Shown: positions 30,261-38,341 of the stretch, in pieces
Position numbering within the stretch: the stretch's first letter is position 1
Layout of the letters: every line of letters starts with the position of its first letter
The notes under the pieces: model-generated
Told to the model about the DNA's origin: nothing
What the model saw: the letters and a program-made list of their open reading frames with translations, nothing else
Databases searched by the model: none
Made by a program: the position numbers and the translations under genes
Source: an uncultured Roseateles sp.
Lineage (GTDB): Bacteria; Pseudomonadota; Gammaproteobacteria; Burkholderiales; Burkholderiaceae_C
Assembly: GCF_963422335.1 (NCBI RefSeq)
Contig: NZ_OY729424.1
Coordinates: 4,154,001-4,218,000, forward strand
Direction of reading: 5' to 3'
DNA: 64,000 nt

Positions 30261-30839
30261 ATGTCGAATGCCAGCCAAGACGCTTCGGAGCCGCCCCGCG
30301 TCGGTGCCACCCTGCAGGCGCTGCGCCAGGCCCAGGGCCTGTCATTGGACGAGCTGTCGCGCCGCGCCGGTGTGTCCAAATCCATGCTGTCGCAGATCGA
30401 ACGCAACCAGGCCAACCCGACGGTGGCCGTGGTCTGGCGGCTGGCCAATGCCTTGCGTGTCGAGCTGTCCGAGCTGCTGGGCGGCGAGCGGCCCGCGGCG
30501 CCGGCGATAGAGATGGTGGCGGCCCATGCCACGCCCAGCATGAGCAGCCCGGACGGCCTGTGCCAGCTGCGCATACTCGGCCCTATCGACCTGGCCGGTC
30601 AGTTCGAATGGTACGAGCTGACGGTGCAGCCCGGCGGCGCGCTGGAGTCAGCGGCCCACGAGCCCGGCTCGCGCGAGCACCTGAGCGTGCTCAGCGGCAG
30701 CCTGGAGGTCAGCGCCGCAAGCTCGGTGCAGAAGCTGAAGGCCGGCGAGACGGCCCGCTATGGCGCCGATGGCGCGCATGCGATACGCAATACCGGCAAG
30801 GCGGCGGCAACAGCCCTGCTGGTGGTGCTGCACAGCTGA
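30261..30839 (+). CDS. XRE-family regulator with C-terminal cupin domain
   Basis: This 192-residue regulator has an N-terminal helix-turn-helix (about 18-72: LSLDELSRRAGVSKSMLSQI, then NPTVAVVWRLANAL) and a C-terminal cupin beta-barrel (about 115-190) that probably senses a small molecule. Such XRE-cupin regulators often control amino-acid catabolism. It is divergent from kbl-tdh, so control of threonine degradation and of itself is likely. The start at ATG 30261 is chosen because the HTH begins soon after; the ribosome site is weak. Confidence 0.9.
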   Translation: MSNASQDASEPPRVGATLQALRQAQGLSLDELSRRAGVSKSMLSQIERNQANPTVAVVWRLANALRVELSELLGGERPAAPAIEMVAAHATPSMSSPDGLCQLRILGPIDLAGQFEWYELTVQPGGALESAAHEPGSREHLSVLSGSLEVSAASSVQKLKAGETARYGADGAHAIRNTGKAAATALLVVLHS

Positions 30840-30842
30840 GCG

Positions 30843-32108
30843 TCAATCCAGCAGATCCGCCAGGGTCGCATCCTTGAACTGCCCGCGCCGCCACAGCGTT
30901 TCCAGATGCGGCGTGCGTACCAGCAGCAGGGCCTGCAGCAGTGGTGAGGCCGGCGTCTTGGCCGGTTCGCACAGCAGGGTCAGGCGTTGATCGCCTGACT
31001 CTTCCAGCCGGCCTATCCAGTCCAGCCCCTGCAGCACGTCCAGCACCGGCTCGATCTGCAGTGGGTCGCATTGCAGCTTGTCGGCCAGCTCCAGCGCCGA
31101 CCAGCCATGGGCCGCCTCGCCGCGCGCCAGGCGCAGCTGGCGCAGCACGCGCAGGGCCAGCTCGAAGCGGTAGCCGGGCTCCTCGATCTGGCGCACGACG
31201 CGCATCTGCAGGCTGGGTGCGTAGGCGGCGATCACCGCGCCCAGCAGCATGATCACCCAGCCCAGATAGATCCAGACCAGGAAGATGGGCAGGCTGGCGA
31301 AGGCACCGTACATCGTCGAGTAGGTCGGCACCTGGCTGACGTACCAGGCCAGCGCACGCTTGGCCAGCTCGAAGCCCGCGGCCACGAACAGGCCACCGGC
31401 CATTGCGTGGCGCCAGCGCACATGGGTGTTGGGCACGTAGTGGAACAGGCCGGCCACGCTGATGGCCAGGATCACGAATTCGACCGCGTTCAGCAGAAAG
31501 CTCAGGCCCCCCGGCAGCGCCGACACGATGCCCTTGCCCGCCGACAGCGCATAGCTGGTCAGCGCCAGGCTGGCGCCGAGCAGCAGCGGCCCCAGGGTCA
31601 GTGCCGCCCAATAGACCAGCACGCGCTGGGCGATGGGCCGTGGCCGCTGCACGCGCCAGATCGCGTTGAGCGTGCGGTCTATCGTCAGCATCAGGGCCAG
31701 CGCGGTGAACACCAGCACCACCAGGCCCACCGTGCCGACCCGGTTGGCCTTGCTGGCGAACTGGGTCAGCGCGCCCAGCACCGGTTTGGCGATATTGGGC
31801 GGTATCAGACTTTGCAGAAAGTACTTCTCAAGCGCGACCTGGAAGGAGGCGAACATCGGGAAGGCGGTGAACAGGGCCAGCATCACCGTCAGCAGCGGCA
31901 CCAGCGAGATGATGGTGGTGAAGGTCAGGCTGCCGGCGGTCAGGCCCAGGCGGTCGTCGCGGAAACGGGCGCGCAAGGTGCGCAGGGTGTCCCACCAGGG
32001 CCAGCGCTTCAGGGTGGCCCAGGTCTCGTTGGCATGCTGCAGCCAGGCGCGTGCTTTGTCTTGGGTCGGTGTGGGAAGAGCGTTCATGCTGGCTATGATG
32101 CCAGCCAT
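30843..32108 (-). CDS. YihY/BrkB family membrane protein
   Basis: This large membrane protein has about six helices and matches the YihY/virulence factor BrkB family: FRDDRLGLTAGSLTFTTIISLVPL... then NAIWRVQRPRP and VPNTHVRWRHAMAGG. Here it has 421 residues from the ATG at 32108, which has GGAGG 5 bases upstream. An alternative ATG at 32087 would give 414 residues. A C-terminal cytoplasmic winged-helix-like extension follows the membrane part. Function is unresolved; it is not an RNase as once proposed for the family. Its 5' end overlaps the divergent DUF2069 gene. Confidence 0.87.
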   Translation of the reverse strand: MAGIIASMNALPTPTQDKARAWLQHANETWATLKRWPWWDTLRTLRARFRDDRLGLTAGSLTFTTIISLVPLLTVMLALFTAFPMFASFQVALEKYFLQSLIPPNIAKPVLGALTQFASKANRVGTVGLVVLVFTALALMLTIDRTLNAIWRVQRPRPIAQRVLVYWAALTLGPLLLGASLALTSYALSAGKGIVSALPGGLSFLLNAVEFVILAISVAGLFHYVPNTHVRWRHAMAGGLFVAAGFELAKRALAWYVSQVPTYSTMYGAFASLPIFLVWIYLGWVIMLLGAVIAAYAPSLQMRVVRQIEEPGYRFELALRVLRQLRLARGEAAHGWSALELADKLQCDPLQIEPVLDVLQGLDWIGRLEESGDQRLTLLCEPAKTPASPLLQALLLVRTPHLETLWRRGQFKDATLADLLD

Positions 32109-32499
32109 GTCTGCCTCCACCCTCGCAAGCCCTGCCGCCCCGCTTTCATCGCCCTCCCCCGGCGCCCGCCACAGTCGTCTGCTGGCCCTGATCAGCCTGC
32201 TTGCGCTGATCGCGCTGTGCCTGGTCTGGGAGCTGTGGCTGGCACCCACCGGCCGCGGCACGCTGGCCATCAAGGCCCTGCCCCTGGGCCTGGGTGTGCT
32301 CGGCGTCTGGCGCTACCGGATGTACACCTTCCGCTGGCTGAGTCTGCTGGTCTGGCTCTATGCCGCCGAGGGCTGCGTGCGCGCCTACGGCGACCCTGGG
32401 CTCAGCGCCCAGCTCGCTGTCGCCGAGGTGCTGCTCAGCGTGCTGCTGTTCATCGCCTGTGCCTGGCAGGTGCGGGTGCGTTTGAAGGCAGCCCGATGA
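32107..32499 (+). CDS. DUF2069 membrane protein
   Basis: This 130-residue protein has three to four hydrophobic helices and the DUF2069 patterns WELWLAPTGRGTLAIKALPL and VWRYRMYTFRWLSLLVWLY. An earlier in-frame ATG at 32086 has a better ribosome site (GGAAGAG, 5 bases upstream), so the protein may be 137 residues. Its function is unknown. Its stop overlaps the next ATG (ATGA). Head-to-head contact with the BrkB gene is discussed under findings. Confidence 0.83.
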   Translation: MSASTLASPAAPLSSPSPGARHSRLLALISLLALIALCLVWELWLAPTGRGTLAIKALPLGLGVLGVWRYRMYTFRWLSLLVWLYAAEGCVRAYGDPGLSAQLAVAEVLLSVLLFIACAWQVRVRLKAAR

Positions 32500-33902
32500 G
32501 CGCCGCCCTGCTGCAGGCCTTGCGTGACGCGCTGGGCGATACCTATGTGCTCAGCGACGGTGACCTGTCGGCCTACGAGCTGGACTGGCGCAAGCGCTTC
32601 CAGGGCAAGGCGCTGGCCGTCGTACGGCCGGGCACGACCGGGCAGGTGTCCGCGGTGATGCGGCTGTGCGCCGAACATCGCGTGGCCGTCGTGCCCCAGG
32701 GCGGCAACACCGGCCTGGTCGGCGGCTCGGTGCCCGATACCAGCGGCAGCCAGGTCCTTTTGAGCCTGCAGCGCATGAACAAGGTGCGCGAGCTGGACCG
32801 CGCCAATCTGACGATGACGGTGGATGCCGGCTGCGTGCTGCAGGCGCTGCAGGAGGCCGCCGACGCCCAGGGCCTGCTGTTCCCCCTGAGCCTGGCAGCC
32901 GAGGGCAGCTGCACGATAGGCGGCAATCTGGCCACCAATGCCGGCGGCACCCAGGTGCTGCGCTACGGCAATACCCGCGAGCTGTGCCTGGGCCTGGAGG
33001 TCGTGACGGCCGCCGGCGAAATCTGGCAGGGCCTGAGTGGCCTGCGCAAGGACAACACCGGCTACGACCTGCGCGATCTGTTCATCGGCAGCGAAGGTAC
33101 CTTGGGCATCATCACCGGCGCGACCCTGAAGCTCTATCCGCGCCCGCAGGCCAGGATGACGGCGCTGGCCGCCTGCCCGACGCTGGAGTCCGCGCTGGCC
33201 CTCTTGGGCCTGGCCCAAGAGCGCGCCGGCTCGGGCCTGACCGGCTTCGAGCTGATGGGGGACTTTGCCTTGTCCCTGGTCCGCAAGCACTTCCCGCAGC
33301 TGCCCCAGGCGCTGCCGCCCTGCCACTGGACGGTGCTGCTGGAGATCTCGGACTCCGAGTCCGAGGCCCATGCCCGGGCGCTGTTCGAGGGCTTGCTGGA
33401 AGCCGCGCTGGAGAGTGGCGTGATCCAGGACGCGGCGGTGGCCTCCAGCCTGGAGCAATCCCGCTCGCTGTGGCATGTGCGCGAGTCGATTCCGCTGGCC
33501 CAGGTCGAGGAAGGGCTGAACATCAAGCACGACATTGCCCTGCCGGTGTCGCGCATTCCCGAGTTCGTGGCGCAAACCGATGCGGCGCTGAAGGCCGCCT
33601 TCCCGGGCGTGCGCCTGGTCAACTTCGGCCATCTGGGCGATGGCAATCTGCACTACAACGTGCAGGCGCCCGAGGGTGGCTCGGCGGTGGACTTCCTGCG
33701 CGAGCAGGAGCATGCGGTGAACACCATCGTGTTCGATGCGGTGACGGCCTTCCAGGGCTCGATCTCGGCCGAGCATGGTATTGGCCAGCTGAAACGCGAC
33801 GAGCTGGCCTTGCGCAAGTCACCGGTGGCGCTGGGCCTGATGCGCGCGATCAAGCAGGCACTGGATCCGCAGGGCTTGTTGAACCCCGGCCGGGTGCTTT
33901 AG
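32496..33902 (+). CDS. FAD-linked oxidoreductase (D-2-hydroxyacid dehydrogenase type)
   Basis: This 468-residue flavoprotein has an N-terminal FAD-binding type-4 domain (VPQGGNTGLVGGSVP, then GTLGIITGATLKLYP) and a C-terminal FAD-oxidase domain with the metal-site motif NFGHLGDGNLHYNV and the AEHGIGQLKR motif. This layout matches GlcD, D-lactate and D-2-hydroxyglutarate dehydrogenases. No GlcE or GlcF partner is beside it, so a single-subunit D-2-hydroxyglutarate dehydrogenase-like role is more likely. Substrate is not certain. Its ATG overlaps the DUF2069 stop, so both are cotranscribed. Confidence 0.9.
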   Translation: MSAALLQALRDALGDTYVLSDGDLSAYELDWRKRFQGKALAVVRPGTTGQVSAVMRLCAEHRVAVVPQGGNTGLVGGSVPDTSGSQVLLSLQRMNKVRELDRANLTMTVDAGCVLQALQEAADAQGLLFPLSLAAEGSCTIGGNLATNAGGTQVLRYGNTRELCLGLEVVTAAGEIWQGLSGLRKDNTGYDLRDLFIGSEGTLGIITGATLKLYPRPQARMTALAACPTLESALALLGLAQERAGSGLTGFELMGDFALSLVRKHFPQLPQALPPCHWTVLLEISDSESEAHARALFEGLLEAALESGVIQDAAVASSLEQSRSLWHVRESIPLAQVEEGLNIKHDIALPVSRIPEFVAQTDAALKAAFPGVRLVNFGHLGDGNLHYNVQAPEGGSAVDFLREQEHAVNTIVFDAVTAFQGSISAEHGIGQLKRDELALRKSPVALGLMRAIKQALDPQGLLNPGRVL

Positions 33903-33912
33903 CGCCTGAGGC

Positions 33913-34404
33913 TCACTGCACCGGCCCCTTGCGCGCCACCGGCAGCGGCAGCTGGGCCACCTCGATGCCCTCGTCCAGAAGGGCGGCCGTGTCGTCGGCC
34001 GTGGCGCTGCCGCGTATGCCGCGCAGCTCGGCCTCGCCGTAATGGATGCGGCGGGCCTCCTCGGCGAACTGGTCTCCGACGTCCTCGGTGTTCTTGATCA
34101 CATGGGCGACGGCTTTCAGCCATTGCGCCTGCATCTGTTCGTTCATCGGGACTGTGGGCGCGGGAACGGCGGGCGCTGGCGCGGGCTTGGCTTCCGGCGC
34201 GACCTCTTGCTCCGGCGGACGTGCACCGCCGCGCAGATGCGAGACGTTCAGACGTGGCGCGCTGGGCAGGCGGGTGATCTGCTCATCGCCGCAGATCGGG
34301 CAGCTCAAGAGCTTGTGCTGCTGCTGCGACTCATAGTCGTCACCCGAGCCGAACCAGCCTTCGAAGCCGTGGCCGTGGGTGCAAGACAGGTTCAGTACCA
34401 GCAT
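33913..34404 (-). CDS. DUF1178 family protein
   Basis: This 163-residue protein starts with MLVLNLSCTHGHGFEGWF and has a CPICG motif near residue 35, together giving the zinc-ribbon-like pattern of DUF1178. A Pro/Ala-rich linker (about residues 65-88) joins it to a helical C-terminal part. It has no known function. It is the last gene after nuoN, DUF2818 and the NUDIX gene, an order seen in related bacteria. Confidence 0.84.
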   Translation of the reverse strand: MLVLNLSCTHGHGFEGWFGSGDDYESQQQHKLLSCPICGDEQITRLPSAPRLNVSHLRGGARPPEQEVAPEAKPAPAPAVPAPTVPMNEQMQAQWLKAVAHVIKNTEDVGDQFAEEARRIHYGEAELRGIRGSATADDTAALLDEGIEVAQLPLPVARKGPVQ

Positions 34405-34435
34405 GGACGGATCATAGAGCGAATGGCAGCGCCAT

Positions 34436-35026
34436 TCAGGCGGCGTTTCTTTGCCAGTTCAAGGGCCAGGCGCCGGCCTGCCAGCGCTGCAGCCACTGCA
34501 GACCGATGAGGGTCTTGGCATCGGTCATCGCGCCGCTGCAGGCCAGGGCGTCGAGCTCGGCCACGCTGCAACGGGTGAGCTCGAGAAATTCGCCTTCATC
34601 CAGTTGCTGCGCGCCGGCCACCAGGCCTCGCGCAAAGCAGATGTGTATGCCCTCGTCCGAATAGGCGATGGCGTTGTGCAGCACGCCCGCATAGGCCCAT
34701 TCGGTGGCCCGGTGGCCGGTCTCTTCGAGCAGCTCGCGCTGGGCGCAGGCCAGCGGTGCCTCGCCGGCGTCCAGCTTGCCGGCGGGAAACTCCAGCATCA
34801 CGCGCTGCATCGGATAGCGGTACTGGCGCTCCATCAAGAGGCGGCCATCGTCCAGCAGCGGGATCACCATCACCGCGCCGGGGTGCCTGATGTATTCGCG
34901 CGCCGCCTGCTTGCCGTCGGGCAGTTGGACCACGTCACGGCGCACATCGAGGAAATGGCCGCGATAGACCTGCTCGGTCGATACGCAGGTCTCGATCAGA
35001 TGCGCGTCGGTGCTGTCAGCGCTCAT
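34436..35026 (-). CDS. NUDIX hydrolase, ADP-ribose pyrophosphatase-like
   Basis: This 196-residue protein carries a perfect Nudix box at residues 83-105 (GKLDAGEAPLACAQRELLEE then TGH), which binds Mg2+. The layout with DVRRDVVQLPDGK and REYIRHPGAVMVIPL is that of ADP-ribose pyrophosphatases (NudF type). The ATG at 35026 has AAGGG 5 bases upstream and overlaps the DUF2818 gene by 11 bases. Placement after an NADH dehydrogenase operon could link it to NAD breakdown products, which is inference. Confidence 0.9.
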   Translation of the reverse strand: MSADSTDAHLIETCVSTEQVYRGHFLDVRRDVVQLPDGKQAAREYIRHPGAVMVIPLLDDGRLLMERQYRYPMQRVMLEFPAGKLDAGEAPLACAQRELLEETGHRATEWAYAGVLHNAIAYSDEGIHICFARGLVAGAQQLDEGEFLELTRCSVAELDALACSGAMTDAKTLIGLQWLQRWQAGAWPLNWQRNAA

Positions 35027-35324
35027 GCCAGCCCTTGCGCAGATAGCACCAGACAAAGCCGGGGAAGCCCAGGGTCAGGTAGAGGCAGAAGAAGGCCGCA
35101 TAGAACTCCCAGCCCTGGGGCTGGCGCTGGCCCTGACGGGCCTCCAGCAAGAAGCCCAGGCCCAGCGTGAGGCCGGCCAGCAGCAACAGTTCCAGCAGGC
35201 GCCAGGCAAAAGGCTTGGGGTAGCGCTTGGGCCCGACCAGCAGCAGGCGCGGGCTGAAATACGGCAGATTGGCGGCCAGTGCTGCAACAAGCAGCACCAG
35301 CCAGACGGCAGCGCTCTGGCCCAT
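35016..35324 (-). CDS. DUF2818 small membrane protein
   Basis: This 102-residue protein has three hydrophobic helices and starts MGQSAAVWLVLLVAALAANL. The PYFSPRLLLVGPKRYPKPF loop and a C-terminal GFPGFVWCYL segment match DUF2818. It lies 15 bases after nuoN and is clearly in the nuo transcript. Its position in the nuo operon raises the idea of a Complex I assembly or accessory role, not shown here. Confidence 0.84.
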   Translation of the reverse strand: MGQSAAVWLVLLVAALAANLPYFSPRLLLVGPKRYPKPFAWRLLELLLLAGLTLGLGFLLEARQGQRQPQGWEFYAAFFCLYLTLGFPGFVWCYLRKGWHER

Positions 35325-35339
35325 GTCGATTTCGGGCGA

Positions 35340-36821
35340 TCAGGTCGCCAGTGCCTTGACGATGGCCTCGGCACACAGCGCCATCAGGCCGCCGGGCAGC
35401 AGGCCGAAGCCCAGCACGGCCGCGCCGTTCAGCGCCATCACCGCGCTCACATCGCCGGCGGGCTTCAGCGGGCTCAGGTCGGTGGCTTCTTCGAAGAACA
35501 TCACCTTGACGATGCGCAGGTAGTAGAAGGCGCCGATCAGCGACAGCACCACGGCCAGCACGGCAATGGCGATGTAGAAGTTCAGGCCGGTGGTGACCAG
35601 GGCCTGCAGCACCGACAGCTTGGCGTAGAAGCCGGCGGTCGGCGGCACGCCGGCCAGGGAGAACATGAAGATCGTCATCACGCCGGCCAGCCAGGGGCTG
35701 CGGCGGGCCAGACCGGCCAGATCGCTGATGTTCTCGGCCTCATGGCCCTGGCGTGACAGGATCATGATCATGCCGAAGGTGCCCAGGGTCGTCAGCACAT
35801 AGGTGACGACATAGAACATCGACGAGCTGTAGGCATTGGCGGCCGACAAGGTCGTGCCATTGACCACGCCCGAGGCCAGGCCCAGCAGCATGAAGCCCAT
35901 CTGTGCGATGGTCGAATAGGCCAGCATGCGCTTCAGGTTGGTCTGTGCAATGGCGGCCAGATTGCCGACCAGCATCGACATCACCGACAGCACCAGCAGC
36001 ATCTGCTGCCAATCGACGGCCAGGCCCATCATGCCGTCCACCAGCAGGCGCAGCGTGATGGCAAAGGCGGCCAGCTTCGGTGCGCCGCCCAGCAGCAGGG
36101 TCACGGCCGTCGGGGCGCCTTGATAGACGTCGGGCACCCACATATGGAAGGGCACCACGCCCAGCTTGAAAGCCAGGCCGGCGACGATGAAGACGACGCC
36201 GAACACCAGCACGGCCTGGTTGGGCTGACCTGAGCTGATGACCTCGAAGATCTTCGGAATCGACAGCGAGCCGGTGGCGCCGTACATCATCGACATGCCG
36301 TAGAGCAGGAAGCCGCTGGCCAGCGCGCCGAGCACGAAGTACTTCATCGCCGCTTCGGTCGAGACCGCGTGGTCGCGGCGCAGGGCCACCAGCGCGTACA
36401 GCGACAGGCTCATCAGCTCCAGGCCCAGGTAGATGACCAGCATATTGTTGGCCGACACCATCACGCTGATGCCCAGGAGCGTGAACAGGCTCAGCGAGAA
36501 CAGCTCGCCCTTGAGCATGTCGCGGCTCTGCACATAGGGGCGTGCGTAGACGAGGGTAACGATCATCGCGATGGCCGCGAAGAAGCCCAGCAGATGGCCC
36601 ATCGGGTCGGTGACGACCATGCCCTGCACGCCATACACCGTGTCGCCACGGTCGAAGTAGCTCAGGTGCAAGGCGGCCACGGCGGCCAGCGAGACCTGCG
36701 TGAGCCAATAGGTCGGCGTGCGGCGCTCGTCCTTGACGAACAGATCGACCAGGGCCACGACGCAGGCCATGATCAGCAGCAGGATTTCGGGATAGACCGG
36801 GAGCCAATTCATGTTATTCAT
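35340..36821 (-). CDS. nuoN: NADH-quinone oxidoreductase subunit N
   Basis: This is an antiporter-like proton-pumping subunit of respiratory Complex I in the inner membrane. It has 493 residues with 13-14 helices. KYFVLGALASGFLLYGMSMMYG and FKLGVVPFHMWVPDVYQG hold the conserved helix lysines and the Pro-His-Trp motif. A second ATG at 36812 is possible. It is the last Complex I gene, 13 bases after nuoM. Confidence 0.96.
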   Translation of the reverse strand: MNNMNWLPVYPEILLLIMACVVALVDLFVKDERRTPTYWLTQVSLAAVAALHLSYFDRGDTVYGVQGMVVTDPMGHLLGFFAAIAMIVTLVYARPYVQSRDMLKGELFSLSLFTLLGISVMVSANNMLVIYLGLELMSLSLYALVALRRDHAVSTEAAMKYFVLGALASGFLLYGMSMMYGATGSLSIPKIFEVISSGQPNQAVLVFGVVFIVAGLAFKLGVVPFHMWVPDVYQGAPTAVTLLLGGAPKLAAFAITLRLLVDGMMGLAVDWQQMLLVLSVMSMLVGNLAAIAQTNLKRMLAYSTIAQMGFMLLGLASGVVNGTTLSAANAYSSSMFYVVTYVLTTLGTFGMIMILSRQGHEAENISDLAGLARRSPWLAGVMTIFMFSLAGVPPTAGFYAKLSVLQALVTTGLNFYIAIAVLAVVLSLIGAFYYLRIVKVMFFEEATDLSPLKPAGDVSAVMALNGAAVLGFGLLPGGLMALCAEAIVKALAT

Positions 36822-36834
36822 TTTCCAGTCGCCC

Positions 36835-38310
36835 TCAGTTCAGCTTGGATGCAGCGACATGCTTGAGCAGCGCATCGACCGAGGTATGCATCACGTCGGT
36901 AAAGGGCTTCGGATAGACACCCATCCAGATCACCGCCACGGCCAGCACGGCCATCATCAGAAGCTCGCGGGCATTGATATCCTGCAATTCGCGCACATGG
37001 TCGTTGCCGATGGCGCCGAAGAACACGCGCTTGTACATCCACAGCGAATAGGCCGCGCCGAAGATCAGGGCCGTGGCCGCCACAGCGCCGATCCAGAAGT
37101 TGAACTGCACGCTGCCCAGAATCACCATCCACTCGCCGACGAAACCGCCGGTGGCCGGCAGGCCGCAATTGGCCATCGTGAACAGCATCGCGAAGGCCGC
37201 AAACTTGGGCATGGTGTTGACCACGCCGCCATAGGCCGCGATCTCGCGCGAATGGACGCGGTCATACAGCACGCCGATGCTCAGGAACATCGCACCCGAG
37301 ACAAAGCCGTGCGAGATCATCTGCACCAGGCCGCCGGACACGCCCAGCTCATTGAAGATGAAGAAGCCCAGGGTGACGAAACCCATGTGGGCGATCGACG
37401 AATAGGCGACCAGCTTCTTCATGTCCTTCTGCACCAGGGCCACCAGGCCGATGTAAACCACGGCGATCAGGCTGATGGCGATGATGAACCAGGCGTGCTC
37501 GCGGCTGGCGTCCGGGGCGATGGGCATAGAGAAGCGCAGGAAGCCATAGGCACCCAGCTTCAGCATGATGGCCGCCAGCACCACCGAGCCGCCGGTGGGC
37601 GCCTCGACGTGGGCGTCGGGCAGCCAGGTGTGCACCGGCCACATCGGCACCTTGACGGCGAAGGCCGCGAAGAATGCGAAGAACAGCAGCGTCTGTGCCG
37701 GCATCGCCAGCGGCAGCTTGTGCCACTCCAGGATCTCGAAGCTGCCACCCGACTGGAAATACAGATAGATCAGCGCGATCAGCATCAAGAGTGAGCCGGC
37801 CAGCGTGTAGAGGAAGAACTTGAAGGCCGCATAGACGCGGTTCGGCCCGCCCCAGACACCGATGATGATGTACATCGGTATCAGCGTGGCCTCGAAGAAC
37901 ACGTAGAACAGCAGGCCGTCCAGCGCCGAGAACACGCCGACCATCAGGCCGGACAGGATCAGGAAGGCGCCCATGTACTGGTTGACGCGTTCGGTGATCA
38001 CTTCCCAGGCGGCGATCACCACGATGATGGTGATGAAGGCCGTCAGCGGCACGAACCACAGCGAGATGCCGTCCAGGCCGAGGTGGTAGTGCACATTGAA
38101 GCGCGCAATCCAGTCCAGCTTCTCGCTGAACTGCATGGCCGCCGTGGTGTTGTCAAAACCGCTGATCAACGGCAGGGTGACCAGGAAGCTGACCAGCGCC
38201 GCGATCAACGCGACCCAGCGCACGGCCTTGGCCTGATCATCGCGGCCCAGGGCCAGCAGGAGCAGACCGGACGCGACAGGCAACCAGATGGCAAGACTCA
38301 ACAAACCCAT
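36835..38310 (-). CDS. nuoM: NADH-quinone oxidoreductase subunit M
   Basis: This is a second antiporter-like proton-pumping subunit, 491 residues with 14 helices. FEATLIPMYIIIGVWGG contains the conserved Glu of helix 5, and FAVKVPMWPVHTWLPDAHVEAP is the family's central signature; LVAYSSIAHMGF holds another key Lys/His region. It lies 13 bases before nuoN and 31 bases after nuoL. Complete. Confidence 0.97.
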   Translation of the reverse strand: MGLLSLAIWLPVASGLLLLALGRDDQAKAVRWVALIAALVSFLVTLPLISGFDNTTAAMQFSEKLDWIARFNVHYHLGLDGISLWFVPLTAFITIIVVIAAWEVITERVNQYMGAFLILSGLMVGVFSALDGLLFYVFFEATLIPMYIIIGVWGGPNRVYAAFKFFLYTLAGSLLMLIALIYLYFQSGGSFEILEWHKLPLAMPAQTLLFFAFFAAFAVKVPMWPVHTWLPDAHVEAPTGGSVVLAAIMLKLGAYGFLRFSMPIAPDASREHAWFIIAISLIAVVYIGLVALVQKDMKKLVAYSSIAHMGFVTLGFFIFNELGVSGGLVQMISHGFVSGAMFLSIGVLYDRVHSREIAAYGGVVNTMPKFAAFAMLFTMANCGLPATGGFVGEWMVILGSVQFNFWIGAVAATALIFGAAYSLWMYKRVFFGAIGNDHVRELQDINARELLMMAVLAVAVIWMGVYPKPFTDVMHTSVDALLKHVAASKLN

Positions 38311-38341
38311 TCTTATTCTCCGCCCGAGTAGTGGCTCAAGA

